From positions 440,366 to 504,365 of the forward strand of contig NZ_VDEZ01000003.1 in NCBI RefSeq assembly GCF_017922435.1: a stretch of 64,000 nucleotides of DNA, written 5' to 3'. A program made the translations under genes and the position numbers. Below are positions 37,197-45,900 of the stretch, in pieces. The DNA is from Thalassospira sp. ER-Se-21-Dark (GTDB lineage Bacteria; Pseudomonadota; Alphaproteobacteria; Rhodospirillales; Thalassospiraceae). The notes under the pieces are model-generated. The model did no database searches and was not told the origin of the DNA. It saw only the letters and a program-made list of their open reading frames with translations. Position 1 is the stretch's first letter. Each line of letters begins with the position of its first letter.

Positions 37197-38789
37197 ATGA
37201 ACGTGACTGTATCGAATTCCGTAAAGCGCCCGCGCCCTGTGGTGCTGTGCATTCTGGACGGCTGGGGTTATCGCGAAGAAAGCAAGGACAACGCTGTCGC
37301 CCTTGCCAACACGCCTGTCTGGGATGACCTTTACGCCAACAATCCAACCGGGTTCCTCAAGGCCTGCGGTCTGGATGTTGGCCTGCCCGAAGGTCAGATG
37401 GGCAATTCGGAAGTCGGCCACATGAACCTGGGTGCTGGCCGTGTGGTCATGCAGGAACTGCCCAAAATTGACGAGGCCGTCAAAACCGGCACCATCGCCG
37501 ATACCGACACCGTCAAAAAGATCATCGCCAAACTTTCCGATTCCAAGGGCGTTTGCCATATCGCGGGTCTTCTGTCCGAAGGCGGGGTGCATTCCCATCA
37601 GGCCCACATGGCTGCCCTAGCCAAGATCATTGCGAGTGCCGGTGTGCCGGTAAAAATTCACGCCTATCTTGATGGCCGTGATACCGCACCGAAAAGTGCC
37701 GCCAAGTTCCTTGAGAAATTCCGCGCCCTGATCGGCGATGCTGATGTTGAAATCGCCACCGTCACCGGCCGTTATTACGCCATGGACCGCGACAATCGCT
37801 GGGAACGCGTAAGCCAGGCCTATTTCACCATGGTTCAGGGCAAGAATTACGCCGATGGCCGCGGTGCTGACAGTGCGGAGGCTGCGATTGCCAACGCCTA
37901 TGAAGCCGGCACCACCGATGAATTCGTTCTGCCAACCGTGATTGGCGATTATGACGGCATGAAGGACGGCGACGGCCTTCTGATGACCAATTTCCGGGCG
38001 GATCGCGCACGTGAAATCCTTGCCGCCCTTTGCGCACCGGAATTTGACGGCTTTGATCGCCGCACGCCGGTCAAGTTCGCCGTTCAGGCCGGGATGGTCG
38101 AATATTCGTCCGAACATGCCAAATACATGGATGCGATCTATCCGCCGCAGACCCTGCCAAACATCTTTGGCGAAGTGGTTTCCAAGGCAGGTATGAAGCA
38201 GCTTCGCATCGCCGAGACCGAAAAATACCCGCATGTTTCGTTCTTCTTTAACGGCGGCGAAGAACAGGTATTCGAGGGCGAGGACCGCATTCTGGTCGCC
38301 TCCCCCAAAGTCGCGACCTATGACCTGCAGCCGGAAATGTCGGCACCGGAAGTCACCGAAAAACTGGTCGCCGCCATCAAGTCGGAAAAATACGACACCA
38401 TCATCCTGAACTTTGCCAACCCCGACATGGTCGGCCATAGCGGCATCCTTGAAGCCGCGATGAAGGCCGCCGAGGCGGTTGATACCTGCCTTGGCAAGGT
38501 GATTGATGCGATCAAGTCTGTCGGTGGCGTTGCCTTTGTTACTGCTGATCACGGCAACTGCGAAGTGATGGTCGATCCGGAAACCGGTGAACCGCACACG
38601 GCACATACACTTAATCTCGTTCCGACCATCCTTGTTAACGGTCCGGAAGGGGTAACATTGGAAGATGGTCGTTTGGCCGATGTCGCACCGACCTTGCTGC
38701 AATTGCTTGGCGTGCCGCAACCGGCAGAAATGACTGGTAAACCCTTGCTTAAGGGCCTGAAACAGAATGACGCGCTTCTTGCGAGCTAA
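37197..38789 (+). CDS. gpmI: 2,3-bisphosphoglycerate-independent phosphoglycerate mutase
   Basis: It interconverts 3- and 2-phosphoglycerate in glycolysis through a phosphoserine intermediate with two Mn ions. The 530-residue protein starts RPRPVVLCILDGWGYREES (first metal Asp). It has the nucleophile serine in GQMGNSEVGHMNLGAGR, HAYLDGRDTAPKSA, TVTGRYYAMDRDNRWER, and the second metal set in NFANPDMVGHSG and VTADHGNCEVM. ATG 37197 lies just after GGGG; upstream in-frame sequence is not family-like. The end overlaps the next gene by 23 bases, the start of a five-gene unit seen in many alphaproteobacteria. Confidence 0.96.
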   Translation: MNVTVSNSVKRPRPVVLCILDGWGYREESKDNAVALANTPVWDDLYANNPTGFLKACGLDVGLPEGQMGNSEVGHMNLGAGRVVMQELPKIDEAVKTGTIADTDTVKKIIAKLSDSKGVCHIAGLLSEGGVHSHQAHMAALAKIIASAGVPVKIHAYLDGRDTAPKSAAKFLEKFRALIGDADVEIATVTGRYYAMDRDNRWERVSQAYFTMVQGKNYADGRGADSAEAAIANAYEAGTTDEFVLPTVIGDYDGMKDGDGLLMTNFRADRAREILAALCAPEFDGFDRRTPVKFAVQAGMVEYSSEHAKYMDAIYPPQTLPNIFGEVVSKAGMKQLRIAETEKYPHVSFFFNGGEEQVFEGEDRILVASPKVATYDLQPEMSAPEVTEKLVAAIKSEKYDTIILNFANPDMVGHSGILEAAMKAAEAVDTCLGKVIDAIKSVGGVAFVTADHGNCEVMVDPETGEPHTAHTLNLVPTILVNGPEGVTLEDGRLADVAPTLLQLLGVPQPAEMTGKPLLKGLKQNDALLAS

Positions 38790-40122
38790 GTTAGCTTATG
38801 AGATCGCCCTGCCTGCGCTGATCGCTTTTGCGGTTTTTGCTGCAGGCGGGGCTGCGCCTTCTTTTGCCCAATCGCTGCAAAAGGTTGATCAGCAACTTGA
38901 TCAACTTGAAAACCAGCTTTCCGAACAGCAAAAGCAGGAAGAGTTCCTGTCGCGCAAATCACGGGAACTCTGGACCGAGGAACAAGCCCTTCAGTCCGAG
39001 GCGATATCTGTCGCCAGACGCACCCAGCGCCTTGAAACGACGCTGACCGAGCTGGAAGATCAGCTCGAAACGCTTGAAGCACGTGAAAAGGTCGCAGCCA
39101 CCAGCCTCGAAGACAAGGCCGGGCAATATGCCCGCATCCTCATGGCCCTGCAGCGCCTGTCGACCACCCCGCCCGAAGCGGTTATTGCCCTCCCGACATC
39201 TCCGCAGGATACGTTGCGTTCGGCAGTGTTACTTAAGGCCGCCCTGCCCGGTGTCGAACAGCACGCCCGCGATTTGCGCAAGGAACTGGGCGAAATTGCC
39301 ACGCTGCGCGAAGATATTCGCAATCGGCGCAGCGAATTGGCCGCTGCCACCCAGGAATTGCAACAAGAACGCGCATCTCTTGCCGCCCTTCTGGATGAAA
39401 AGCGCCGCCTACGCGCCCAGACAGAGGCCGAAGCCGAAGAAGCCGCCAAGGCGGTAAGTGCACTTGCCGATGAAGCCAAATCACTGGGCGAGCTTTTGCG
39501 TAATCTGGAAAATCGTGCCGAAGGGCTGCCACGCCCGCGCGCCCGTCCGGAAGTTCGTGTTGCGACACGTACCGAACCGGATGCAGACACGCTTGGTGCG
39601 ACAACAATTGCCAAAAACACACCGCCACCGCCGCCCGAAAGCAAATCTGATGCGGGCAAGACCGGCGGCAACGACACCAGCGACGAAGAATTCGCTGTTG
39701 GCAGCTCGATCACACTGGCACAAGGCAACCTCCGCATGCCCGCCAGTGGTAAAGTGGTTACACTTTTTGGTGAAAAATCACGCGGCCCGGATGGTTTGAC
39801 CGTAAACAGGTCCAAGGGAATTGAGATCAGCACACGCGCAAATGCGCAGGTTGTCTCACCTTTTGACGGCAAAGTTGTCTTTGCAGGTCCGTTCCGCGGA
39901 TATGGCCGGCTCTTGATTATCGAACACGGCGAAGGATACCATAGCCTTATCGCCGGTTTTGATCGGCTGGACAGTGTGGTAGGACAATATCTATTGGCGG
40001 GCGAACCTGTTGGTATTATGGGTGAAACTTCGCCAAAACTATATCTGGAGATGCGCCAGAACGGGGAAGCAATCAATCCGCTTCCATGGCTGGCCTCGAA
40101 AAACGGCAAGGTAAGTGGATGA
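38767..40122 (+). CDS. envC: EnvC-like murein hydrolase activator (degenerate LytM domain)
   Basis: This 451-residue periplasmic protein has a signal peptide to about residue 35 (ending SFAQ), a long coiled coil (about 38-245, heptads rich in Gln, Leu and Glu), a Pro-rich linker, and a C-terminal M23/LytM domain (about 320-445). The zinc-ligand motifs of active M23 peptidases are absent: SKGIEIS replaces HxGxD and KLYLEMRQ replaces the HxH strand. It is therefore expected to activate amidases, as E. coli EnvC does through FtsEX, and not to cut peptidoglycan itself. It overlaps gpmI upstream and ctpA downstream (ATGA). Confidence 0.88.
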   Translation: MTRFLRAKLAYEIALPALIAFAVFAAGGAAPSFAQSLQKVDQQLDQLENQLSEQQKQEEFLSRKSRELWTEEQALQSEAISVARRTQRLETTLTELEDQLETLEAREKVAATSLEDKAGQYARILMALQRLSTTPPEAVIALPTSPQDTLRSAVLLKAALPGVEQHARDLRKELGEIATLREDIRNRRSELAAATQELQQERASLAALLDEKRRLRAQTEAEAEEAAKAVSALADEAKSLGELLRNLENRAEGLPRPRARPEVRVATRTEPDADTLGATTIAKNTPPPPPESKSDAGKTGGNDTSDEEFAVGSSITLAQGNLRMPASGKVVTLFGEKSRGPDGLTVNRSKGIEISTRANAQVVSPFDGKVVFAGPFRGYGRLLIIEHGEGYHSLIAGFDRLDSVVGQYLLAGEPVGIMGETSPKLYLEMRQNGEAINPLPWLASKNGKVSG

Positions 40123-41420
40123 AAACCTCACGATTGGCAGTACTCGCACTCGCGACCGGCATGACTATCGGCCTTGCGTCGCCAGTTTTGGCGCAATCTT
40201 CAACCTCCTCGGCTGAGACCTATCGGCTGCTCAACCTGTTTGGCGATGTGTTCGAACAGGTCAAAAGCAAATATGTCGAAGACGTCGATGACAAAAAACT
40301 GATCGAAGCGGCCATCAACGGCATGCTGACATCGCTTGATCCGCACTCCTCATATCTGAATATGGATAATTTCGAGGAAATGCAGGTCGATACCCGCGGC
40401 GAATTCGGTGGTCTTGGCATCGAAGTCACCATGGAAGACGGCTTTGTCAAAGTCATCGCCCCGATCTATGACACGCCCGCCGAAAAGGCAGGCCTTCAGC
40501 CGGGCGACTTCATTACGCATATCGATGGCACCGCCATTCGCGGCATGACGCTGAATGACGCGGTTGAGATGATGCGCGGCAAGGTCAATACCGACATCGT
40601 TCTGACCATCATTCGCAAGGGTGAACAGGCACCATTTGACGTGACCCTGACCCGTGCGGTGATCAAGATCCAGTCGGTCCGCGCCGAACCGAAAGACGAT
40701 ATCGGCTATATCCGTATCACCAAGTTCAACGAACAGACCGCCAGCGGCCTGCAGCGCGCCATTGCTGACATGCGCGAAGAAATCGGTCCTGAAATCAAGG
40801 GTCTGGTGATTGACCTGCGCAACAACCCGGGCGGTTTGCTTGATCAGGCGATTTCGGTTTCCGATGCCTTCCTTGATAAGGGTGAAATCGTATCGACCCG
40901 TCCGCGTGATACCGAAAACACCGAACGTTACAATGCACGCAGCGGTGACCTCAGCGAAGGTTTGCCGATTGTTGTTCTGATCAATGATGGCTCTGCTTCG
41001 GCTTCCGAAATCGTTGCAGGCGCGCTTCAGGATCACCGCCGTGCGGTCATTATGGGTACGCGAAGCTTTGGCAAGGGATCGGTCCAGACCATCCTGCCGA
41101 TGCCCGGAAACGTGGCACTTCGTCTGACCACGGCGCGCTATTACACGCCGTCAGGCAAATCCATTCAGGAAGTCGGCATTGTGCCGGACATCATTGTTCC
41201 GCAGGCACGCGTCGAAAGCATCGAGGCGGATACCCGTCGCTCCGAAGCATCGCTTAGTGGCGCCCTTCGCAACGAGGACGAAGGCATCACAGATGCGGAA
41301 CAGGATGCAAATTCCCGCCGTGACGAGGCCGAACAGCTGGCGATTGATGATTATCAGCTGTCGCGTGCGCTTGACATGATCCGGGGTATTTCGCTGTTTG
41401 GCCCGCGTCCGAATGGGTAA
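40119..41420 (+). CDS. ctpA: Carboxy-terminal processing protease CtpA (S41, PDZ)
   Basis: This 433-residue periplasmic serine protease has a signal peptide ending PVLAQ, a PDZ domain (about 90-170, FGGLGIEVTMEDGFVKVIAP) and the S41 catalytic domain. The nucleophile serine lies in INDGSASASEIVAGAL and the catalytic lysine in RSFGKGSVQTILPM; LRNNPGGLLDQAI is also typical. The C-terminal 60 residues are acidic and extended. It starts within the envC stop codon (ATGA), and AAGG precedes the start. In related bacteria CtpA trims peptidoglycan hydrolases, which fits the EnvC neighbour. Confidence 0.95.
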   Translation: MKTSRLAVLALATGMTIGLASPVLAQSSTSSAETYRLLNLFGDVFEQVKSKYVEDVDDKKLIEAAINGMLTSLDPHSSYLNMDNFEEMQVDTRGEFGGLGIEVTMEDGFVKVIAPIYDTPAEKAGLQPGDFITHIDGTAIRGMTLNDAVEMMRGKVNTDIVLTIIRKGEQAPFDVTLTRAVIKIQSVRAEPKDDIGYIRITKFNEQTASGLQRAIADMREEIGPEIKGLVIDLRNNPGGLLDQAISVSDAFLDKGEIVSTRPRDTENTERYNARSGDLSEGLPIVVLINDGSASASEIVAGALQDHRRAVIMGTRSFGKGSVQTILPMPGNVALRLTTARYYTPSGKSIQEVGIVPDIIVPQARVESIEADTRRSEASLSGALRNEDEGITDAEQDANSRRDEAEQLAIDDYQLSRALDMIRGISLFGPRPNG

Positions 41421-41448
41421 GGTTGGACCCGGCATCGTGAGAGACTAG

Positions 41449-43035
41449 TTGCGCGTGTTCAGGAAAATCCTAAATTCCCTGCCGTTCCGAAAGAAAAAGA
41501 ACGGTGACATCGACGAGGACATGGCCAGTGATTTGGCCGACGACCTTGGCGACGGGATGACTGACGCCGACGACGATGAAGACAACGTCAATCTCGATGA
41601 CTTGCCCTTTAATGAACTGCCGATCGAAGTGCAGTTCAAACGAATGCCAAAGCGACCGAAATCACGGCGTAGCTGGCTTTCGAAACTGCTGATCATTACC
41701 CTGTTCCTGTCGCCATTTTGCGCAACAGCGGTCGCGATGATCCCGGTGCTTGATCCGGAAACCGGCTGGCGGCTGTTTCATGCTGGCGGGCCGGAAGCCA
41801 CGATCACGGTTCCGGGCACCGAACGCGAACTCCAAGAAGAAATCGCGCGCGGTGTTAAGGACATTCAGGATCGCGATCGCGCCGCGATGGAGGCAGCAAA
41901 TGGTGCGAATGGCCAAGGTCAGTCGGCCGAAGACATTGCCGGCAACCTTGATGGCGTTTCCGACCTGATCGGAACACCGGGCACAACCGATGGCACCGGT
42001 GATGGCGCCCCGACACCAGAAGAACTCGCCGCCCTGATCGAGGAAGAAGGATCGTTCGACGAACCGATCGAACCCGATCCCTTGCGCCCGGCCCCGCTGC
42101 CCGGTCTTGACGAGGAAGGCAGTTTTGGCCGCATCCCGCGTATCGGCGATGATGGCACCACACCGTTTGAAGCCTACAAGCGCCCGTTCGAACTGCCCGA
42201 AGGTACCCCGGTTGTCGCCGTCATGCTGACCGGGGTTGGCCTGAACGAAGAACGCACCGACGCGGCCATCAATGATCTGCCGCTGAACATTTCACTGGCG
42301 ATTTCGCCCTATGCCCGCGATTTGCAAACGGTTGCCCGCGAAGCGCGCGCCATGGGCCACGAGGTTTTCCTTGAACTTCCTATGGAACCGGCAGACTTCC
42401 CGCTGTCAGACCCCGGACCGCGCGCACTTTTGACATCCCTCTCAGAGGGTGAAAACCTTGTCCGTCTGGAATGGTTGTTGGCACGTTTCCCAGGCTATGC
42501 CGGTCTGGTCAGCCGTCAGGGGTCGAAATTCGGCAGCCTCGATAGCGCCATTCGCCCGGTGATCGAATTCATTTCGCGTACTGGTCTTATGTATGTCGAA
42601 GGCACCGGAAGCGGTGTCGCCAGCTATGGCGCGCAACTGGCGGCAAACGATGGAACACCGAATGCGATCAGCAATGTCATCATTGATGACACACCAAGCC
42701 GCCGCCACATTGACAGGCGACTGGCCGAACTGGTCGAGATCGCCAAACGCAATGGCGTAGCCGTCGGGATCGCGCAATCCTACCCGGTGACGATCCAGCG
42801 ACTACGCAACTGGGCCTTCCGCCTGAAACGCCAGGGGGTCGTTCTGGTCCCGGTCAGTGCCGTATCAGGCCAGCAGGTCACGCCGCAATCTGCCGACGAG
42901 GCAGAGGCCGCCCGTCTTGAAGCCGAAGAACGCGAACGTGAGGTCATGGCCGAACAGGCAGAGCAGGAAGAAGCACTTTCGGAACCTGCCGATCCTGCGG
43001 AGCCCGACGAACCCGCCAACACAATCGAGAACTAA
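41449..43035 (+). CDS. Divergent polysaccharide deacetylase (YibQ-like), membrane-anchored
   Basis: This 528-residue protein has a short basic N-terminus, an acidic cytoplasmic stretch (about 20-60), one membrane helix (LSKLLIITLFLSPFCATAVA, near 85-105), a long acidic linker with Gly/Pro-rich parts, and a C-terminal NodB-like barrel (about 255-475). Features of the YibQ/DUF610 group are VVAVMLTGVGLNEERTDAAI, NISLAISPYARDLQTVAREA, HEVFLELPMEP and GVAVGIAQSYPVTIQRL. The last 50 residues are Glu/Ala-rich. The start appears to be TTG at 41449 or GTG at 41455; no ATG fits. Gene order suggests an envelope role beside EnvC and CtpA. Confidence 0.88.
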   Translation: MRVFRKILNSLPFRKKKNGDIDEDMASDLADDLGDGMTDADDDEDNVNLDDLPFNELPIEVQFKRMPKRPKSRRSWLSKLLIITLFLSPFCATAVAMIPVLDPETGWRLFHAGGPEATITVPGTERELQEEIARGVKDIQDRDRAAMEAANGANGQGQSAEDIAGNLDGVSDLIGTPGTTDGTGDGAPTPEELAALIEEEGSFDEPIEPDPLRPAPLPGLDEEGSFGRIPRIGDDGTTPFEAYKRPFELPEGTPVVAVMLTGVGLNEERTDAAINDLPLNISLAISPYARDLQTVAREARAMGHEVFLELPMEPADFPLSDPGPRALLTSLSEGENLVRLEWLLARFPGYAGLVSRQGSKFGSLDSAIRPVIEFISRTGLMYVEGTGSGVASYGAQLAANDGTPNAISNVIIDDTPSRRHIDRRLAELVEIAKRNGVAVGIAQSYPVTIQRLRNWAFRLKRQGVVLVPVSAVSGQQVTPQSADEAEAARLEAEEREREVMAEQAEQEEALSEPADPAEPDEPANTIEN

Positions 43036-43077
43036 TGACAGATGCCGGTACCCCGGCCCTGTCAGTCAGGAGCAGTC

Positions 43078-43605
43078 ATGGCAAAGAAGTCCGACACCCC
43101 GAACGCAGACAAAGTCACGGCAGATGATCTTCCGTATCGGCCATGCGTCGGTATTGCCCTGTTTAACGCAGACGGATTGGTCTGGATGGGGAACCGTTTC
43201 GGGTTTGAAGGCGCCTGGCAACTGCCACAAGGCGGTATTGATGATGGCGAAACGCCGATTGAAGCCGCCATGCGCGAACTCAAGGAAGAAATCGGCACCG
43301 ACAAGGCCGAAATCATTTCCGAAACACCGAACTGGCTGACCTATGATCTGCCCGAACACCTGATTGGCAAGGCGTTCAAGGGCAAGTATCGCGGCCAGAA
43401 ACAAAAATGGTTCGCCATGCGCTTTACCGGCAAGGACAAACACATCAATATTGATGTCCCGGATCCGGAATTTGACAGCTGGCGCTGGAACGATCTGGCG
43501 ACCCTGCCGGACCTTATCGTGCCGTTCAAAAGGCCGGTTTATTTACAAATTGCCGCCGAGTTTCATGACATACCGCAAAGAATTCGCGAAAAGGGTCAGG
43601 CATAA
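43078..43605 (+). CDS. rppH: RNA pyrophosphohydrolase (Nudix)
   Basis: RppH removes pyrophosphate from mRNA 5' ends to start decay. The 175-residue protein has the family opening YRPCVGIALFNADGLVWMGN, FEGAWQLPQGGIDDGE, and the complete Nudix box ending AAMRELKEEIG. Downstream, YRGQKQKWFAMRFTG and WRWNDLATLPDLIVPFKRPV are typical of RppH as opposed to other Nudix hydrolases. AGGAG sits 5 bases before ATG 43078. It closes the gpmI-envC-ctpA-yibQ-rppH string. Confidence 0.94.
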   Translation: MAKKSDTPNADKVTADDLPYRPCVGIALFNADGLVWMGNRFGFEGAWQLPQGGIDDGETPIEAAMRELKEEIGTDKAEIISETPNWLTYDLPEHLIGKAFKGKYRGQKQKWFAMRFTGKDKHINIDVPDPEFDSWRWNDLATLPDLIVPFKRPVYLQIAAEFHDIPQRIREKGQA

Positions 43606-43683
43606 GACGATGTTTGCGGTTTGATCGCAGTACAGTTTTCGATAAATTTGAATAACAAACATTCGGCTTAGAGGAGTTCCAAC

Positions 43684-43872
43684 ATGGGTATGGATCGGTT
43701 GATCTTTGGTGTTCTGACCATCGTGGTCGGTCTTTTCGGCCTGTTTTACGCGTCAGGTTCGCAGGACGGTTATTCCTACTTCGTCGGACTTGCGATGTTC
43801 ATTGGTGCCGTACTGTTCATGTTCCATCTGATCAAGGGCCATTATGACCAGCTCGAAGCGTCCGATCACTGA
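43684..43872 (+). CDS. Small two-helix membrane protein, 62 residues
   Basis: I do not recognise a family. Two hydrophobic segments (RLIFGVLTIVVGLFGLFYAS, about 5-24, and YFVGLAMFIGAVLFMFHLI, about 32-50) are joined by a short polar turn, and the C-terminus is charged with His and Asp. A strong GAGGAG ribosome site precedes the ATG and a terminator follows, so it is very likely a real monocistronic gene. Confidence 0.72.
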   Translation: MGMDRLIFGVLTIVVGLFGLFYASGSQDGYSYFVGLAMFIGAVLFMFHLIKGHYDQLEASDH

Positions 43873-43902
43873 TCGCTGTTTTTGATGTGTCATCGGATTT
43901 AT

Positions 43903-43934
43903 GCGCCCCAACCTCTGGTCTGGGGCGCTTGTTT
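43903..43934 (+). terminator. Terminator after the small membrane protein gene
   Basis: GCGCCCCA / TGGGGCGC closes an inner ACC/GGT pairing and is followed by TTGTTTTT. Confidence 0.88.
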
Positions 43935-43993
43935 TTGTCTGCACCTCTCCTCGATGCTTCAAATGACATCCGAAACGCGATAAGACTTTCCCC

Positions 43994-44800
43994 ATGAGCA
44001 ATACACACTGGGATCCCGCCCGCTACGGTTTGTTTGGCAATGAACGCCTGCGACCGGCCATCGATCTGATTTCGCGTTTGCCCAAACCGGCAAGCGGATT
44101 TTCACCGCATCATATTGTCGACCTTGGCTGTGGCCCGGGTTCGGTAACAGCCATACTTGCCGATGCATATGGCTCAAGCGATCCTGCCGGACCACGTATC
44201 ACAGGTGTTGATTCGTCAGACGAGATGCTTGAAACCGCGCGCAAGCGGGATGAAAACATCACCTGGCAAAAGGCCGACATCGCCGACTGGCAACCGGACG
44301 CGCCCGTTGATCTGCTGTTTTCCAATGCGGCCCTGCACTGGGTGCCCGATCACTCAAAGCTGTTTCCGCGCCTTCTTGAACATCTTCGCCCCGGCGGCAT
44401 CATCGCCATTCAGGTGCCGAACAATTTCCTGGCACCCAGCCACCAGTTGATCGGCGAAGCGGGCATGGACTGGCGCAAGGAAGTGGCAACCGCGATGCAT
44501 GCGGCCCGCATCATGCGCCCGGGTGATTATTTCGATGTGCTGACACCTGCATGTGACGAAGTCGACCTTTGGCAGACGCAATATTGTCACGTGCTGACCG
44601 GGCCAGATGCGGTCTATAACTGGACCAGTTCAACCATCCTGCGTCCCGTCATGGATGCCCTGCCTGATGATGAAGCGCGCGCAAAATTCACTGCGAAATA
44701 CAAGGAACGGCTTAATCAGGTCTATCCGTCACGCGATGACGGACGTACCCTGTTTCCGTTCAATCGCCTGTTCATGATCGCCCGCAAGAAGTCCGCCTGA
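43994..44800 (+). CDS. tam: Trans-aconitate 2-methyltransferase-like enzyme
   Basis: This 268-residue SAM-dependent methyltransferase resembles Tam, which methyl-esterifies trans-aconitate, an inhibitor of aconitase. The N-terminus HWDPARYGLFGNERLRPAID matches the family opening. The SAM loop is VDLGCGPGSVTAIL, followed by GVDSSDEMLETARKR, the post-motif DLLFSNAALHWVPDHSKLF and RPGGIIAIQVPNNF. The assignment rests on overall resemblance; a related small-acid methyltransferase is possible. It lies 36 bases before an alpha/beta hydrolase in the same direction. Confidence 0.82.
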   Translation: MSNTHWDPARYGLFGNERLRPAIDLISRLPKPASGFSPHHIVDLGCGPGSVTAILADAYGSSDPAGPRITGVDSSDEMLETARKRDENITWQKADIADWQPDAPVDLLFSNAALHWVPDHSKLFPRLLEHLRPGGIIAIQVPNNFLAPSHQLIGEAGMDWRKEVATAMHAARIMRPGDYFDVLTPACDEVDLWQTQYCHVLTGPDAVYNWTSSTILRPVMDALPDDEARAKFTAKYKERLNQVYPSRDDGRTLFPFNRLFMIARKKSA

Positions 44801-44836
44801 TGATCCGAACAATACATCCCTGACAAGGAGCACCCC

Positions 44837-45682
44837 ATGGCCGATTTTCGCGAACATTTCGTCAAATGCTGTGGCTATGAAGTCCATGTCAGGGCGTGGG
44901 GAAATCCGGCCAATCGACCGCTTTTGATGATGCACGGGCTTGCCCGGCTGGCCGATGACTTTGACCATGTCGCGCCGCATTTCACCGACAAATATTATGT
45001 CCTCTGTCCATCAATGATCGGGCGGGGATTTTCCGGTTGGGCCAGCGACCCGGACACGGAATACACCGTGCCCTTCTATGTCGCGCAGATGTTTGAACTG
45101 CTCGATCATTTCAACATTGATACCTGCGACTGGATCGGCACATCCATGGGTGGCCTGATTGGCCTTTACGCCACAACCGAAGTTGCCGGACGTATCGAAC
45201 GGCTGGTGCTTAATGACATTGGCCCCGAACTTGATCCTGCTGCGGTTGCCCGCATCAAATCCTATGTCGGGGCGTCCCCGGAATTTGAAACCATCGACGA
45301 GGTCGAACAGCTTGTTCGGCTGGTTTATGCATCCTTCGGCGTGGCCGATGATGCGACTTGGGCCTTTTTGGCATCGCGTTCCGTACGTCGCCTGCCCAAT
45401 GGCAATTTCATGATGCATTACGACCCGCAAGTGATGCGCGTTTTTGCCGAACATATTGATAACTTTGATGCCTGGGCCGAATTTGAAGCCCTGCCCTGCC
45501 CGGTCATGCTGATCAGTGGCGAACAGTCCGATCTGATTCCGAAATCCATCGTCGATAAAATGAAGCAGAAAAAACCACAAATGCCAGTTTTTGCAGTGGC
45601 GAACTGCGGGCACGCACCCCACTTAAATGATAAAGCGCAAATCGACGCAATTCGGGACTTTCTGAGCACGAGCACATCCTGA
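44837..45682 (+). CDS. Alpha/beta-fold hydrolase
   Basis: This 281-residue cytoplasmic protein has the alpha/beta hydrolase fold. An early PLLMMHGLARLADDFDHV forms the oxyanion region, and the nucleophile elbow GTSMGGLIGLY (Ser near 102) follows. A likely acid lies in the region around LISGEQSDLIP, and the catalytic His is in NCGHAPHLND near the C-terminus. AAGGAG lies upstream of the ATG. Substrate cannot be inferred; the neighbouring methyltransferase may be co-transcribed. Confidence 0.85.
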   Translation: MADFREHFVKCCGYEVHVRAWGNPANRPLLMMHGLARLADDFDHVAPHFTDKYYVLCPSMIGRGFSGWASDPDTEYTVPFYVAQMFELLDHFNIDTCDWIGTSMGGLIGLYATTEVAGRIERLVLNDIGPELDPAAVARIKSYVGASPEFETIDEVEQLVRLVYASFGVADDATWAFLASRSVRRLPNGNFMMHYDPQVMRVFAEHIDNFDAWAEFEALPCPVMLISGEQSDLIPKSIVDKMKQKKPQMPVFAVANCGHAPHLNDKAQIDAIRDFLSTSTS

Positions 45683-45900
45683 CCGGCAATCCCCGGTAAA
45701 TCGCAGGATCAAGTCACGCCTGAAAACCCCCGTCCGTCAAGAACCCGATGAAGTTTGCTGCGCGCCAAGAACGCAGCAGGGGTTCAACGGTTGTTGGTTG
45801 GGACCGACAAAATCAAACCATTCAAGCGTCCGGCAAAGGACGCAGTCTGGCTGTTGCCTCGATTGCTGTGGTTGTTTGATCACCTGTGGGCACAGGCGAC

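Noticed and set aside
37617-38720. A 367-codon minus-strand frame
   Set aside because: Antisense to gpmI; shadow of a strongly biased coding sequence.
39060-40109. A 349-codon Ser/Arg-rich minus-strand frame
   Set aside because: Antisense to the envC coiled-coil gene; composition is the complement of Glu/Ala-rich codons.
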